Shown here in pieces: positions 35,400 to 46,500 of a DNA stretch of 64,000 nt. Each line of letters starts with the position of its first letter. Within the stretch, counting starts at the first letter, position 1. Under the pieces are notes generated by a model, which was not told the origin of the DNA, did no database searches, and worked only from the letters and a program-made list of their open reading frames with translations. Made by a program: the position numbers and the translations under genes. The DNA comes from Tetraselmis striata (Eukaryota; Chlorophyta; Chlorodendrophyceae; Chlorodendrales; Chlorodendraceae). The stretch spans positions 1-64,000 of the forward strand of contig VCJN01000080.1 in assembly GCA_006384855.1 (NCBI GenBank). Reading direction: 5' to 3'.

Positions 35400-36932
35400 G
35401 CGGATGCGTCAGGCTCCACGCGGAGCTTCGGGACGGCGAGGACGTCACCGGCAGCGGCGCCGCTGGCTGTCAATCCTCGCACCATCAGCGCCAGGAGGCC
35501 GGCAAAGACATTGCCCTCCGTGGTACTTGGTGTCAAGCAGGGATGGGGCCGGTGGGTTTGGGGGTCCGAGGGGGATGGCAACGGAACCGTGAACCGTGAA
35601 CCGCTAAGCCCGTGGCAGCGTAGGCCAGCCGCCGAGCGCTGCATAAGATGGCTCATTTCATTTAACGGCTTTCAAACCTGGGGCTCTGGTGTGCAGTCAT
35701 GCATGGCTGCTTCCGCTTCCTCACTTTCACAAAGTTTGGTACGTCGTGTGTGAGCGGAGCGTCTGCTCGACCCCCGCACGCTAGCTCGGCTGCGAGGACA
35801 AAGTCACTTCACCCCTATTTGCGATGCAGCCACAGCTTTCCTGAAGAGGTCGGGAGCGCTAGTTGTACTCGTACCGATACCCGGTTGCCCATGATCGATC
35901 GATACTCGTACACCGGCACTCGGCTGCCACTTACTGCCAGTGTACCGGATATCTGGCTATGTACATAGTACTCTTAAGTACTGTTTGAAGTTCGCATATG
36001 TTAAAGCACTGATGTCTTAGGGCAACAAAAAAATAATGGCTATATGCATGCGGCTGTCGTACGGTACAAATATGCGGCTACGTTTACATGTAGTGACTTA
36101 TACGGTACATATATGCGGCTGCCCGCAGTAGTTAGCGACTACATATGACATGCGGATCTTGTGCGATTGCGTTCACATTAATATTTTCGGAGCCTTTGCT
36201 GCGGTCCAGGAGGTTACTTGTCACCCGGAATTCATATTTATGATGGTGTGAGGGAATGTGCGCTGGTGGTGGCTATTCCGCTATGGTGGTGGTCGAGTAT
36301 AATCTGATTACAGGCCGACACGCGCCGTGCCTGATATATCAGGCGGCGCGATGTGGCCGACAGGGCGCGGGCGCAGCCCGTCATCTGACGGGCGCGCGCT
36401 ACGCGCCTATTGTGCTATGATGATTAGGGCTAGTGAGGGTATAGGATATATCCTCACAGATGGGACGGGATGGCATGGTAGCCGTACTCGTACCGATACT
36501 CGGCTGCCGGCTATCGATAGTCGCGCTACTCGTACCACGCGCGATGTATGTAACAGTGCTCGGCTGCCCGTGTTTTACCGGATGTATGGCGATACATGCG
36601 GCTGCCCGCAGATATGCATGCGACATGCAAATCTTACAATCTTTATTTGCGATTGCTTTCGATGAGGCAACGTTTTGGTAGCAGACCGGGGGGCGCTTAC
36701 ATGGGTGTGTAGAATATGTCCTGCGACTGAGTAACAGTGGTGTCTGTGAAGGCGCCCTTGCACTCCCATAGGTCCATTGAAGAAGTAGTTCAGAGGGCGG
36801 CGATGAGCCGCAGAATCTCGGTGACAGATGTTTTCAATTAGGCCTCTAGCGCGTCCTGGCGGCGTGTCCGATGTCCGACGTGAGCGATGACATGCTAGAG
36901 CGGTAGCGGTCCCACAGCCTGAGTGGCTCCTT
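35400..36932. other. Spacer after gyrA with dispersed repeats
   Basis: No gene was recognised. It contains plus-strand copies of the GTACCGATACTCGGCTGCC repeat: a partial one at 35860-35970, a fragment at 36050-36220 and a fuller copy at 36475-36665. Confidence 0.5.
36475..36665 (+). repeat. Dispersed GTACCGATACTCGGCTGCC repeat, copy on + strand
   Basis: It carries GTACCGATACTCGGCTGCCG, then CTCGGCTGCCCGTGTTTTAC and ATGCGGCTGCCCGCAG in the same order as the reversed copies at 13060 and 13305. Confidence 0.65.
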
Positions 36933-37664
36933 GAACACTGTGCTACATGTGGCCGATGTGAATCCGAGGAAATCGAACATATGTTGGTGGAGTGCCCGCG
37001 GTGGGGCCGGGTATCACCATCATAACTTCGGGTTGTTAGTTCCGGAGTTTATTAGGGATAATATTAGTAGTCAGGTTGCGTCAATACCCGAGGACCGACA
37101 ACTCATTGACTGCCTTCATTTATTAGGGTGGGGTCCCCCCTTCCCTCCATGGCGCCCTGGATTTTATTACTGGGAATGGGAAAATTTCTCAGTATGGCGT
37201 CGGGCCCTCAGCCCTTGCCCTTAATTTTTGTTGCACATGGTAACAGTTCGCCCCGGGACGTCGGCCGAAGCCGCCCCAGCACTGGACCTCTTGCGCCAAC
37301 TGTAGTCGTAGGTCTGGCATGATAGCCCGTAGACCATTGCCTCATTCGAACCCCGAAGGGCTAATAACGCATCAACCGGGGAAACCCAGGACACGCCGGG
37401 ACGAAATTGCCGAAAATGCCTCGGCCAAGATTCGATACCCGGACCTCTCGCGTACAAGACGACCGCTCAACCGTTGTTGCAAATGTTATCCTGCTTATCG
37501 CACTCCCGAAAATGCTTTGTTTCGCGGGATGGGGCTTGCCCCAACTCGCATTATTCGCGAATAATGGGCCGACGCCCAAACGGGTACCTGAGGTAGACCT
37601 TCCGACCTGTCGTGGTCAATGCCGCCGCGCGTATTTTGATGGCAGTGTTTTGGACTACGGTTGA
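36933..37664 (+). pseudogene. LINE-type retrotransposon fragment (zf-RVT to RNase H)
   Basis: At 36933 the reading HCATCGRCESEEIEHMLVEC matches the Cys/His finger found after the reverse transcriptase of LINE-type elements (C-x2-C, later H and C). The frame then breaks into another one (FGLLVPEFIRDNISSQ). After an inserted SINE (37245-37473) the sequence resumes and includes RRAYFDGSVLDYG, like the first strand of a LINE RNase H domain. The reverse transcriptase core is not present. It is a truncated, frameshifted remnant. Confidence 0.5.
37228..37490 (-). repeat. SINE with target-site duplication
   Basis: The SINE is on the minus strand (37473 down to 37245): head GGTTGAGCGGTCGTC, a B-box-like GGGTATCGAATCTTGG, then the body shared with 5830-6110. 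It is flanked by 17-bp direct repeats, TTGTTGCACATGGTAAC at 37228-37244 and TTGTTGCAAATGTTATC at 37474-37490 (14/17 identical), as expected for an aged insertion made by LINE machinery. Confidence 0.65.
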
Positions 37665-37954
37665 TCCAATTGTGCTGGAAATTCCATCACTGGCCTTTAA
37701 TTTGTCTTGCGGAATGCTTAGGCAATTTGCTACTTGCCATTACGGTTTCACATGACTCAGCATTAGAGACCATCACGGAGCGTCGCCTGGAGCAGGTAGT
37801 GTGCCCAGGGGCGAAAAAAAGTCCTGTCCCGGGGGCGAAAATAGTGTGCCTAGGCAGGGCGCTTTAATTACATGCATACCTATTAACTAACGGGTACCCT
37901 GCCCGAACTGCGATCGTAGAGCGAGACTACCCTGTATCTCATACATGTACATGT
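37665..37954. other. Short spacer between retroelement remnants
   Basis: Nothing recognised; it may belong to one of the flanking remnants. Confidence 0.35.
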
Positions 37955-38868
37955 ACTCGTAAGAGCTGGCATCCGCCACATGGCTACCGTTCGTGATGCC
38001 GCCTTCATCGGCTGCATGAATGCCATCCTCCCAAGGTTCCTGACTAGGAACTCCGGCACCAACACCCCCACCCCTGGTTTCTTCGACCCACAGCTCGGGT
38101 CCGTACTTGGCCGAGGCAGCTTCAACGCAACTTCTTCCGCCCGCCAGTATGACCACTTCCTCAACGATGCTCATGGGTCGGACAGCTACGCCGCGGAGAT
38201 GCGCGAGGCGTGGGGCCGCCTCCAAGCGGCTACTGTTGGCCATCTCGGCGACGCAGATGCGCGCCAGATGGAGCGGGAAGTGGAGGCTGCGTCGGGCTCG
38301 CAAAAGGAGCTGACGGCATTTTTAGACCAGGCCAACAACTCTCGGCTTCAAAATGAGGTGTGCGCTCTCCCTGCCACATGTAGGGAACGGATCTTGTTCA
38401 ACCAGCTCGACGCGGCGTCAGGCATGTGGACAGTGGCCATCCCCACCGCGCGGACAGTCATGACTCCGCATGAGCTGCGGGAGGTCGCTGCCGGGTACTT
38501 CCTTCTGCCTAGCCCGTGCTTGGCCCCGGTGGTTGGGAGCCAGATCATTCTGCCCTCGACGGAGCACAATCCCGTCACTGTTGACCTATACGGCGACGCG
38601 CTCATGAACCTCCCGGCGCCTGGAGACGCTCTCTGGCGTGTACAGCACGACGCTATCGTAGATGCCTTCCGCGATCACTGTGTTCACGACCTAGGTATCG
38701 CGGTACGGCGGGAGATGGATGACTTGTTACAGCAGGCAGTGCCTCTCGGCAACACCGTACCTAGGGATGAACTCAAGGACATAGTGCCGGACGCAGAGCT
38801 CTCCCTTCCGGCGTTCAACGTCGTGACCGGGAGCTATGATCCCCGGAGCTTGAAGTCCACGCTGCTAA
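37955..38868 (+). pseudogene. Reverse-transcriptase-associated ORF, left half
   Basis: An open frame from before 37980 runs to the left end of the large TIR element. It contains RHMATVRDAAFIGCMNAI, then ASGMWTVAIPTARTVMTPHE, FLLPSPCLAPVVG, VDLYGDALMNLPAPGDALWR and QHDAIVDAFRDHC. This succession (W-x-x-A-x-P-T, L-P-S-P-x-C-A-P, D-x-Y-G-D, W-R-x-Q-H-D) is that of the region after the reverse transcriptase in a family of non-LTR retrotransposon proteins common in algae and protists (recalled, not searched). The 5' part with the polymerase is missing. The stop at 38879 lies inside the inserted element's terminal repeat, so the real continuation is beyond 51415. Confidence 0.55.
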
Positions 38869-38893
38869 CAGTAATTTAACCTATTTTGCACCG
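38869..38893 (+). repeat. Left terminal inverted repeat
   Basis: CAGTAATTTAACCTATTTTG followed by CACCG. It pairs with 51391-51415 with three mismatches. Confidence 0.75.
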
Positions 38894-39159
38894 TGGAATT
38901 CATTTTGCACCGTAGGGTTTGTTTATACCCTAGTTCCCGGGTTTACTATCAGTACTTCAGACTCACTGGTGATGTAGCTTGGGTTTGTAGACCTTGGGTG
39001 CAGTGCAGCATTCAACAGCATGAAGGCCAGCCGCGACGCATATCCAATGTTGGTTTTGGAGCATTTTGTCCAAAATGGGACAAGATGAGGCAATGAAATC
39101 AATATTTATTATGATTATTACATCCAGCGGCTAGCTAGCCACAAGACGTTGCTGATAGT

Positions 39160-42100
39160 TTATTCGTTGAGCATCCCCAACTCAAGCAAGTCCTTCTTCG
39201 TGGCTGCATTAAACTTGACGACTCCGCCGGGTTTGCGTTGCGCTGGGGTGGTTGACATGACGTGGACGCAGTTGTTTCGTGGCTGGCTGATTTGCCACCC
39301 AGTTTGCGCATATGTCTTCACGACTTGGACGCTTTTACCGTACCACTTCTTTCTGACCATGGTGCCGTCCTCGTTGAACACCTCTCGACTTCCCGACGCG
39401 TCGTGGATGGCCTTCGCGTACGATAGGGGGACGGCTTCAACAAGCTTCCAAGGAAGCGTCAGGCACTTCTCCCAGCTTGTGTCAACTGGCTTCTTCCCTC
39501 CTTTTGTCTGCGCGTACAACCATAGGGGCATAAGGGGTTTGCCCTTTGCATCGGCATGGAAGGGCTCGTATACGGCCACGGTCAACGTGTCTTCGGTAGT
39601 CTCGCGCGACTTCACAAGCCCGATGACGAATCTCGACTCCCAATCACCAAGAGTTTCAGGACACTTGTCTTCCTCATGCACCTAACGATGACCAAGACCG
39701 CGAGCTATGTTAGTCCCGAGCGACACGCCACGCCATTTTTGTCCCAGCTGGGACAAAATAACAAGCAAGGTAGAAGAACCAAATTGTTTTGTCCCGTAAA
39801 GGACAAAAATGACAAACAATGGGACTCACATCGGAGACGTCGATGACAACGAGGTTCGAGCCCTTTGCATCGCTGGGCGATGTGTTGTCATGAAGCCTCT
39901 CCTTGGCGCCGGCGTGAACTCCCCGGAAGGCGCTGTCATCTTGAAGCACTTGAGCACGAACCTCGGCTTCAACGCGAGCGGCTTCGGCATTGTTGAGGTC
40001 TGCGTTGGTAGCCATCGTGTGACGTGCCTCAGCAGGCGCGGTCTGCCCGTGCTCGCGCAAGAAGTCGTCAACTTCCTCTTTCCGTTGCGGCCAGAACCCG
40101 GAGAAAGCTGCCGAAGGAGAAGTTTGCATCTCATCCAAGTCGTCGAGCAGATTCTTCCAGCTCTCGCGCTCGACTGGGGAGAAGTGCCACTGGACCGCCA
40201 GGTCCGTGATGTACGACCTGACCTTCTTGAAATCATCCAAGTACCTCCGGACCTTCACCGCGTCGGGCTTCTTTTTGTCGCAGAGAGCGTACAAAAGGGG
40301 CCGGCCCGCACGAATCTCGGGCGTCCCAGTTGGCGCGCTCTTCAAGATCTGCACGGGCTCAGAAAGCGGTGTGTTGGACCACAAGGCGGTGCGCAACGAG
40401 CCGCCAGACGCGGCGGCGTCGTCACGGGTGAACTCGAATTTGTGCGGCTTACTGATGTCCTGAATGTGGTCTTGGAAATGGGGCCTTAACCACTCAGAGA
40501 AGTCGAGGGAGAATGAGAGCTCAGCAATCTCCGGAGTGGGCGAGAATGCCTTCGCCACCAAGTCAAGAAAGGCCTCGATTGTGTAGGCGGAGCTGCGAGA
40601 TAGCGCAAGACTGATGCGGCTGAAGATCTGGTCAACCCGTTCGTGAGTGTGCCCGACAGGCAAGAAAGCCAAATGAATGACGTCGCAGATGCCGATAGAC
40701 ACAAGCCAATTGCAGAGGGCCGCCACGTTCCTATTCTTGCTCTCCCTGACGGTGTTGTCCATCTGGATTCTGATGTACGGAATCTTTCTACCACGGTGTT
40801 GAATTTCCTGCATCGCAGACCAGATTTCATCAGTCCATGGCTACCGGACAACCACGGCGAACCTATCGGGAGGCTAACGAGCTCACCTTCATGATCGTGA
40901 TCCATATCAGAGTGCACGTCGTGGACGAATCGTGGGGGATGGTGTTGGTGTAGTAGTAGATGTCGTCCGGGCGGTATCCGTCGTACTTCACACAGGTGAG
41001 GTGGTACTTGAGGAGCATGTCGGGCTTCACAGTCTTGGGGATGCGAACCCAGTGAGGCAGCAGGGTCTTCGCGGAGTCCATGCTATCAATTTCGAAGAAG
41101 AAGAAGTTTCCATGGCCAAGGCGCGACTGGAAGACGGCGTTGTTCAGATCCCTTCGTTCCTGGCGCACTCTCTCGAGGTGTACCTTCTGCTCAGCTCTGA
41201 CCTGACGCCTCACCAGTTGCTGATGTTGACGGTGCACTTGACGTTCCTCTGGCGTCATGTCCTTTGTGCAAATCTCGCGAGCTTGGTCTCTGAGTGCTTT
41301 GCCCGCCGCGCATATGGGACAGTGGCTGAATCGCTTCACCTTCGGCGTGGTGACATCCGGGAAGTCTTCCTTCCAAGTCCGGCGGAAAGTGTCGAACGAT
41401 GCGAGCTTCACTTCGCTCTCGGTAGCCAAATCTACAAAGGGGCAGGGGCGTGATATGTCGGTATACAAATAAGGTCTCATAATGCGAGACAGAAAAGTTC
41501 GGTCTGAAGTGGGTCGAAATAATTATATCGGTAGTGGGTGAATAATTCTGTAATCAGCATGGGGAAACAATCTGTCAACAGTGTGACGAAACGGTATGTC
41601 AGTAGTGGGACGAAACCGTATCTCAGCAGTGGGACAAGACGTTCTCTCTGCAGTGGGACGATATCGGCTAATTATGTGGGACAAATACTTTTGCGGTCGG
41701 TGGGACGAAACGGTATGCCATGAGCGGTGCGAAACGTTCTGTCATCAGTGGGACGAAATCGGTCCGGCGTCGGTGGGACTAAACGTTCTGGCGATAGCGG
41801 GACGAAACGTTATGTCATCAGTGGGACAAAACGGTTTGTCATCAGCGGGACAAAACGGTTTGTCATCAGTGGGACGAAACGGTTCGTCATCAGCGGGACA
41901 AAACGGTCTGTCAGCAGCGGGACAAAACGGTTTGTCATCAGTGGGACGAAACGGTTTGTCATCAGTGGGACGAAACGGTATGTCATCAGTGGGACGAAAC
42001 GGTTTGTCATCAGTGGGACGAAACGGTTTGTCATCAGTGGGACGAAACGGTTTGTCATCAGTGGGACGAAACGGTCTGTCATCAGTGGGACGAAACGGTT

Positions 42101-43027
42101 TGTCATCAGTGGGACGAAACGGTTTGTCATCAGCGGGACGAAACGGTCTGTCATCAGCGGGACGAAACGGTATGTCATCAGTGGGACAAAATGGGCCTCA
42201 CCACGGAGAATGGCGTTGTCGTCCTCGGCCCACGACTTGTAGTAGTAGTAGACGCAAATCTTGGTCATCCAGGGAGGTAGGTGCTTCTTGAAGGTCTCGC
42301 TGTTTCCGTCATGAAAAGGCATGATCTCGACGTGACCGAGGTCATCCGAGAAGAAGTGCTCGAGAAACATGCGCACATGCTCCCTCGGTCCGGTCTGTCT
42401 GCTCTCGTATTGCTTGCGCTGCCTGATGTACGTGGGTTCGTTATCCACCACCGACCGCTGGATCACGAGACGTCTGTGTTTCGAGACCTGATGCAAGACC
42501 TCCCACGCACGCCCACACGTGTAGATGGGGCCGCGATGATCGAAAGATCGCAAGTAGCCACCGTGATCGAACATGTAATCGAACTTGTCGGATGCCGACT
42601 CGTAGCCACCCCTGAGAACCTGAGCGAGCCGGTCAAAGGAGCGGTTCTGATTGCCAGAGTATACGGTCAACGCACGGTCCAACACGGCATCAACGAGGGC
42701 CTCTCCGCACTGTGTGTATAGCTTGTGCACGCACTTGCGCGAACAGCATGGCGACTGCTCGCTAGCCTCCTTGGCGAGCATGAGGCGGATACAATCGCGA
42801 GAGGTGCGCTTGCTGATCAGAGACGAGACCTTGCCATTACCGCTTTCGGCGACCTCATCGCAGCCCTTGCCCCACGTGTACTTCCTTTTCTCAGGCTCCT
42901 TACGATCACTCGCACGCGCGTCGCAATCACACGAGTATCCACTGCGGCACGAACACAGCGGTAATGTAACTGTAGTGTCCGACGCGCCGGATCCTGGAGA
43001 AGAGGCCATGCTTTCGACCGCCGCCAT
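39160..43027 (-). CDS. Putative DDE/DUF7869-like transposase, 956 aa
   Basis: Four exons on the minus strand: 43027-42202, 41431-40887, 40807-39830 and 39681-39160, with donors GTGAGG, GTGAGC and GTGAGT, all in phase. The N-terminal part is Cys-rich (CSCRSGYSCDCD; PCCSRKCVHKLY), as in transposon proteins with CxC-type zinc domains. Exon 2 has FSHCPICAAGK (zinc knuckle), a basic helix and EIDSMDS (Asp391/394). Exon 3 has IRIQMDNTVRESKNRN (Asp474) and FLPVGHTHERVDQIFSR (Glu/Asp near 513-516). This D...D-N-T...H-T-H-x3-D layout is the hallmark of eukaryotic DUF7869-type proteins and fits an RNase-H-like strand-transfer core (inference). The C-terminal exon (TLGDWESRFVIG) resembles no family I know. 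Start: ATG 43027 is preferred over 43159, whose extra residues are coded by a poly-C/G run. Intron 1 holds a 24-bp minisatellite. Confidence 0.72.
41540..42195 (+). repeat. 24-bp minisatellite array 1
   Basis: About 16 regular 24-bp units (core CATCAGTGGGACGAAACGG) at 41,800-42,195, preceded by degenerate units back to about 41,540. It lies in intron 1 (41432-42201) of the minus-strand transposase gene; the intron donor GTGAGG abuts the array, so the in-frame VPLMT-type repeat is not expected in the protein. Confidence 0.9.
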
Positions 43028-43570
43028 GCAGCGCGGGGCGAGTGGGTGGGGGGGGGGGGGGGGTGAAGGACTGTGATCTGTGGTGAAGAAGAGTGACGGC
43101 CGATGACCGTTCTCGGACGGGCCGTTGACCGGGGGGCATAATATCCAGCTACGGGTCAAAATAATTCAGGACTCAAATACCGTGCTATTTCGTGTTTCTT
43201 TCGTATGTCGGGAATAGTTCTATACTAGTAAGTACACCCGAATCCAATCCAAGGAATATATCATCCCATGAAGGAATATTATTGCCACGCCACTGTACTC
43301 TCGTACCGTTATGACTCTCGAGTAGGGAATATTTTATCTTCCAGTAATAGTAATATATAGTCGCAGTAGTTAGCCTTGTATATTCGTCGCGGTGCAAAAT
43401 ACATGAACCTGATGACGACGACGAGGTACACTATAGTGTGCGCACGCGCGCCGTTGGTCCAGCAGGGGTCAGAGCGGCGGCAGACAGAAACCACGTCATT
43501 TCCACCTCTCCCTCACCGCTTCCCACCAAGAAACCCGCTCATCTACCGCGTCAACCTACCTACGGCCAGA
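43028..43570. promoter_or_regulatory. Shared intergenic region of two divergent genes
   Basis: The two transposon genes start 543 bp apart and point away from each other, so this interval should contain both promoters. It includes a run of about 16 G (43049-43064) and an AT-richer centre (43190-43390). No TATA box is claimed with confidence. Confidence 0.4.
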
Positions 43571-46500
43571 ATGGCGCCGAAGAAGAACGAGCCTGCCAAG
43601 GACAAGGAAGACAAGGACGACGCCACCCCAGGTGAGTTGCGCGCGCGTACAGTAGCTGCCTGCCTGCTCGACGCGTGATACGGCCAGATCTAGCGAGTTC
43701 GGTTAGGGTTCCCTGTAGAAGCGGTGTAATCTAGGACCACTCGAGGTGTAGGCAGACGAGTGGCAGCGTACAGTAGCCGCCTGCCTGCTCGACGCGTGAT
43801 GCGGCCAGATCTAGCGAGTTCGGTTAGGGTTCCCTGCAGAAGCGGTGTAATCTAGGACCGCTCGAGGTGTAGGCAGACGAGTGGGAATAGAAACTCAAAC
43901 GAGACGAGCGGCATCAGGGTCCTGCATGGTAGTATTACGTCCCGTCGAGGCAGCTGTTGCAAGCAGTAAGGATGCTAATTGGTGGTGGGAGGGGGTGGGG
44001 GTGAAGAGCGGCCAGGGGGAACCTCTGCCTGTACTCCGCCGTAAGGAGTGGTTTAATATTAGTGTGAAGCGCAGTACTTACAGACATTACATTATTAAAC
44101 CGCAGTACATAATGTATTGAATATAGTTTTGTCATCAGTGGGACGAAACGGTTTGTCATCAGTGGGACGAAACGGTTTGTCATCAGTGGGACGAAACGTT
44201 TTGTCATCAGTGGGACGAAACGGTCTGTCATCAGTGGGACGAAACGGTCTGTCATCAGTGGGACGAAACGGTTTGTCATCAGTGGGACAAAACGGTTTGT
44301 CATCAGTGGGACGAAACGGTTTGTCATCAGTGGGACGAAACGGTTTGTCATCAGTGGGACGAAACGGTTTGTCATCAGTGGGACGAAACGTTATGTCATC
44401 AGCGGGACGAAACGGTTTGTCATCAGTGGGACGAAACGGTTTGTCATCAGCGGGACGAAACGGTTTGTCATCAGCGGGACGAAACGGTTTGTCATCAGTG
44501 GGACGAAACGGTTTGTCATCAGTGGGACGAAACGGTTTGTCATCAGCGGGACAAAACGGTCTGTCAGCAGCGGGACAAAACGGTTTGTCATCAGTGGGAC
44601 GAAACGGTTTGTCATCAGTGGGACGAAACGGTATGTCATCAGTGGGACGAAACGGTTTGTCATCAGTGGGATGAAACGGTTTGTCATCAGTGGGACGAAA
44701 CGGTCTGTCATCAGTGGGACGAAACGGTCTGTCATCAGTGGGACGAAACGGTTTGTCATCAGTGGGACGAAACGGTTTGTCATCAGTGGGACGAAACGGT
44801 CTGTCATCAGTGGGACGAAACGGTCTGACAGGATATGATATTTTTAGGTCGAAGGTCCAAGCGGACATCAAAACCTACCGAGAAAGCAAAAGAATTCGAT
44901 GCGCTCGGAGCGCTAGTCGGGAGAAAACACAAGGCGTCATCTTCTGTGCCCGAGCAGCCGGCGGCGAAGAAGAGCCGTGCAGCCTCAGCTTCTGCGGCTA
45001 GAGCCGGCGCTGAGGCATCAGGTAACCCCTGGAAACCGAGCCTTTTAGGAGGTAGGGTGCCGGCTTACGGCACGCACTCGCAAGGAGAAAGATCGGCCGC
45101 CTTGCGTTTGAGGGCCCGAATCAAGAGCGGGCAGGTCCTCTCAGATGCTCAAATGCAGACAGCGCGAAGGCTAATCGATTACGAAAAGCTCATGCAAGCT
45201 TACTATCAATCAGGTCCTCGCCTCTCCAATCATATTATTTTTGTGAGTGCACTGTGTCATATTGACATTGTTTGAAATCATGTGTGTTGACAGGTTCTAA
45301 AGGACGCGCACAAGAGCCAGTAGCGACTGAAGCTTCAAAGGAATCCAAGGGAAAAGAAAAAGTTTCAGAAACGATTGTGACTCCAGGTAATTGTGACTGA
45401 AAGTATCAATCCCTGCCTTTGTGAGTGCACTGTGTCATATTGACATTGTTTAAAATCATGTGTGTTGATAGGTTCGAAAGGACGCGCACATGAGCCAGTA
45501 GCGACTCAAGCTTCAACGGAATCCAAGGGAAAAGAAAAGGTTTCAGAGACGATTGTGACTCCAGGTAATTGTGACTGAAAGTATCAATCCCTGCCTTCTC
45601 ACTCCCTTCGATTACTTTCTCGTCAATGAGTATCTGACGTTCCAACAGGTCGTAAATTGGCGCGGGCAACCGCGAAGGAAGCAGCTGGTAGATCGGGATC
45701 CCCAGGTAAGAAAAATCACGCTTGGCTTTGATGGTGTATGGCGATACCGTTCAGGGGTTAATCGTGACGCCCACTGCAGGTGTGTTGAGTACTCTCTACT
45801 CATTCTTTACAGGTTCCCCCAATCAAGGCTCTTCTTTGTCTAAAGGCCCGCCTCAAGTACCGGAAACAGAGCCTGAGCCTGAAATAGAGCACACTGAGCC
45901 GGAGCCGGAGCCCGAGCCGGAGCCTGAAACAGAGCCCAATGAGCCCGAGCCAGAGCCTCGGCATGAGCCTGAAACTGAGCCCGCTCTGACGGAGCCCGAG
46001 CCGGAGCCCGAGCCGGAGCCCGAGCCCACTCGGCTTGACCCGGCGCCAGAGGCCGAGCTCGAGACTCCAGCGCCGACTACCGGGCAAGCGTCCGGTTCTG
46101 GAGCCTCTTGTTCTCGAGCCCCTGTTGCCGAGGCTCCGAGAAGGGTTCCTGAATTCCTCAGTATGTGCACGGATGAAGAGGTCTTCGGCACAGAGGAAGA
46201 ACAGAGGCAACGGGCGGCGGAGAAGCGTAAGCAAGCTCTCGACATCACCGGCACTCCCGGACCCGAGAGGAAGACAAAGCTGATGACGGTCGCCTCTTAC
46301 GACGACTTCTTTGACGAGAGGGACGGGTCCCAAGAACATGACTCCTACAGCGACTTTACCTCAAGGAGCTGGACTATCCACTGGTTCAAGAACGCAAGTG
46401 CTAAGGTCGAGATCTATTTGTACATCGAATTGCACAAGGCGAGCCTGCTGACTGGCAAGGACTTTTTCGATGATCCGAAGGGGCCACTTCTCGCGTGTAT

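Noticed and set aside
38893-38940. Target-site duplication of the 12.5-kb element
   Set aside because: The bases outside the two terminal repeats do not match each other beyond chance, so no duplication is claimed.
41810-42202. A long minus-strand ORF continuing the transposase exon into a VPLMT-type 8-residue repeat
   Set aside because: A GTGAGG donor sits exactly before the repeat and a good acceptor at 41432 restores the frame to a conserved exon, so the repeat is intronic.
44129-44830. CRISPR-like array of short repeats
   Set aside because: Units are contiguous 24-bp tandem repeats without unique spacers, in an intron of a eukaryotic gene; it is a minisatellite.
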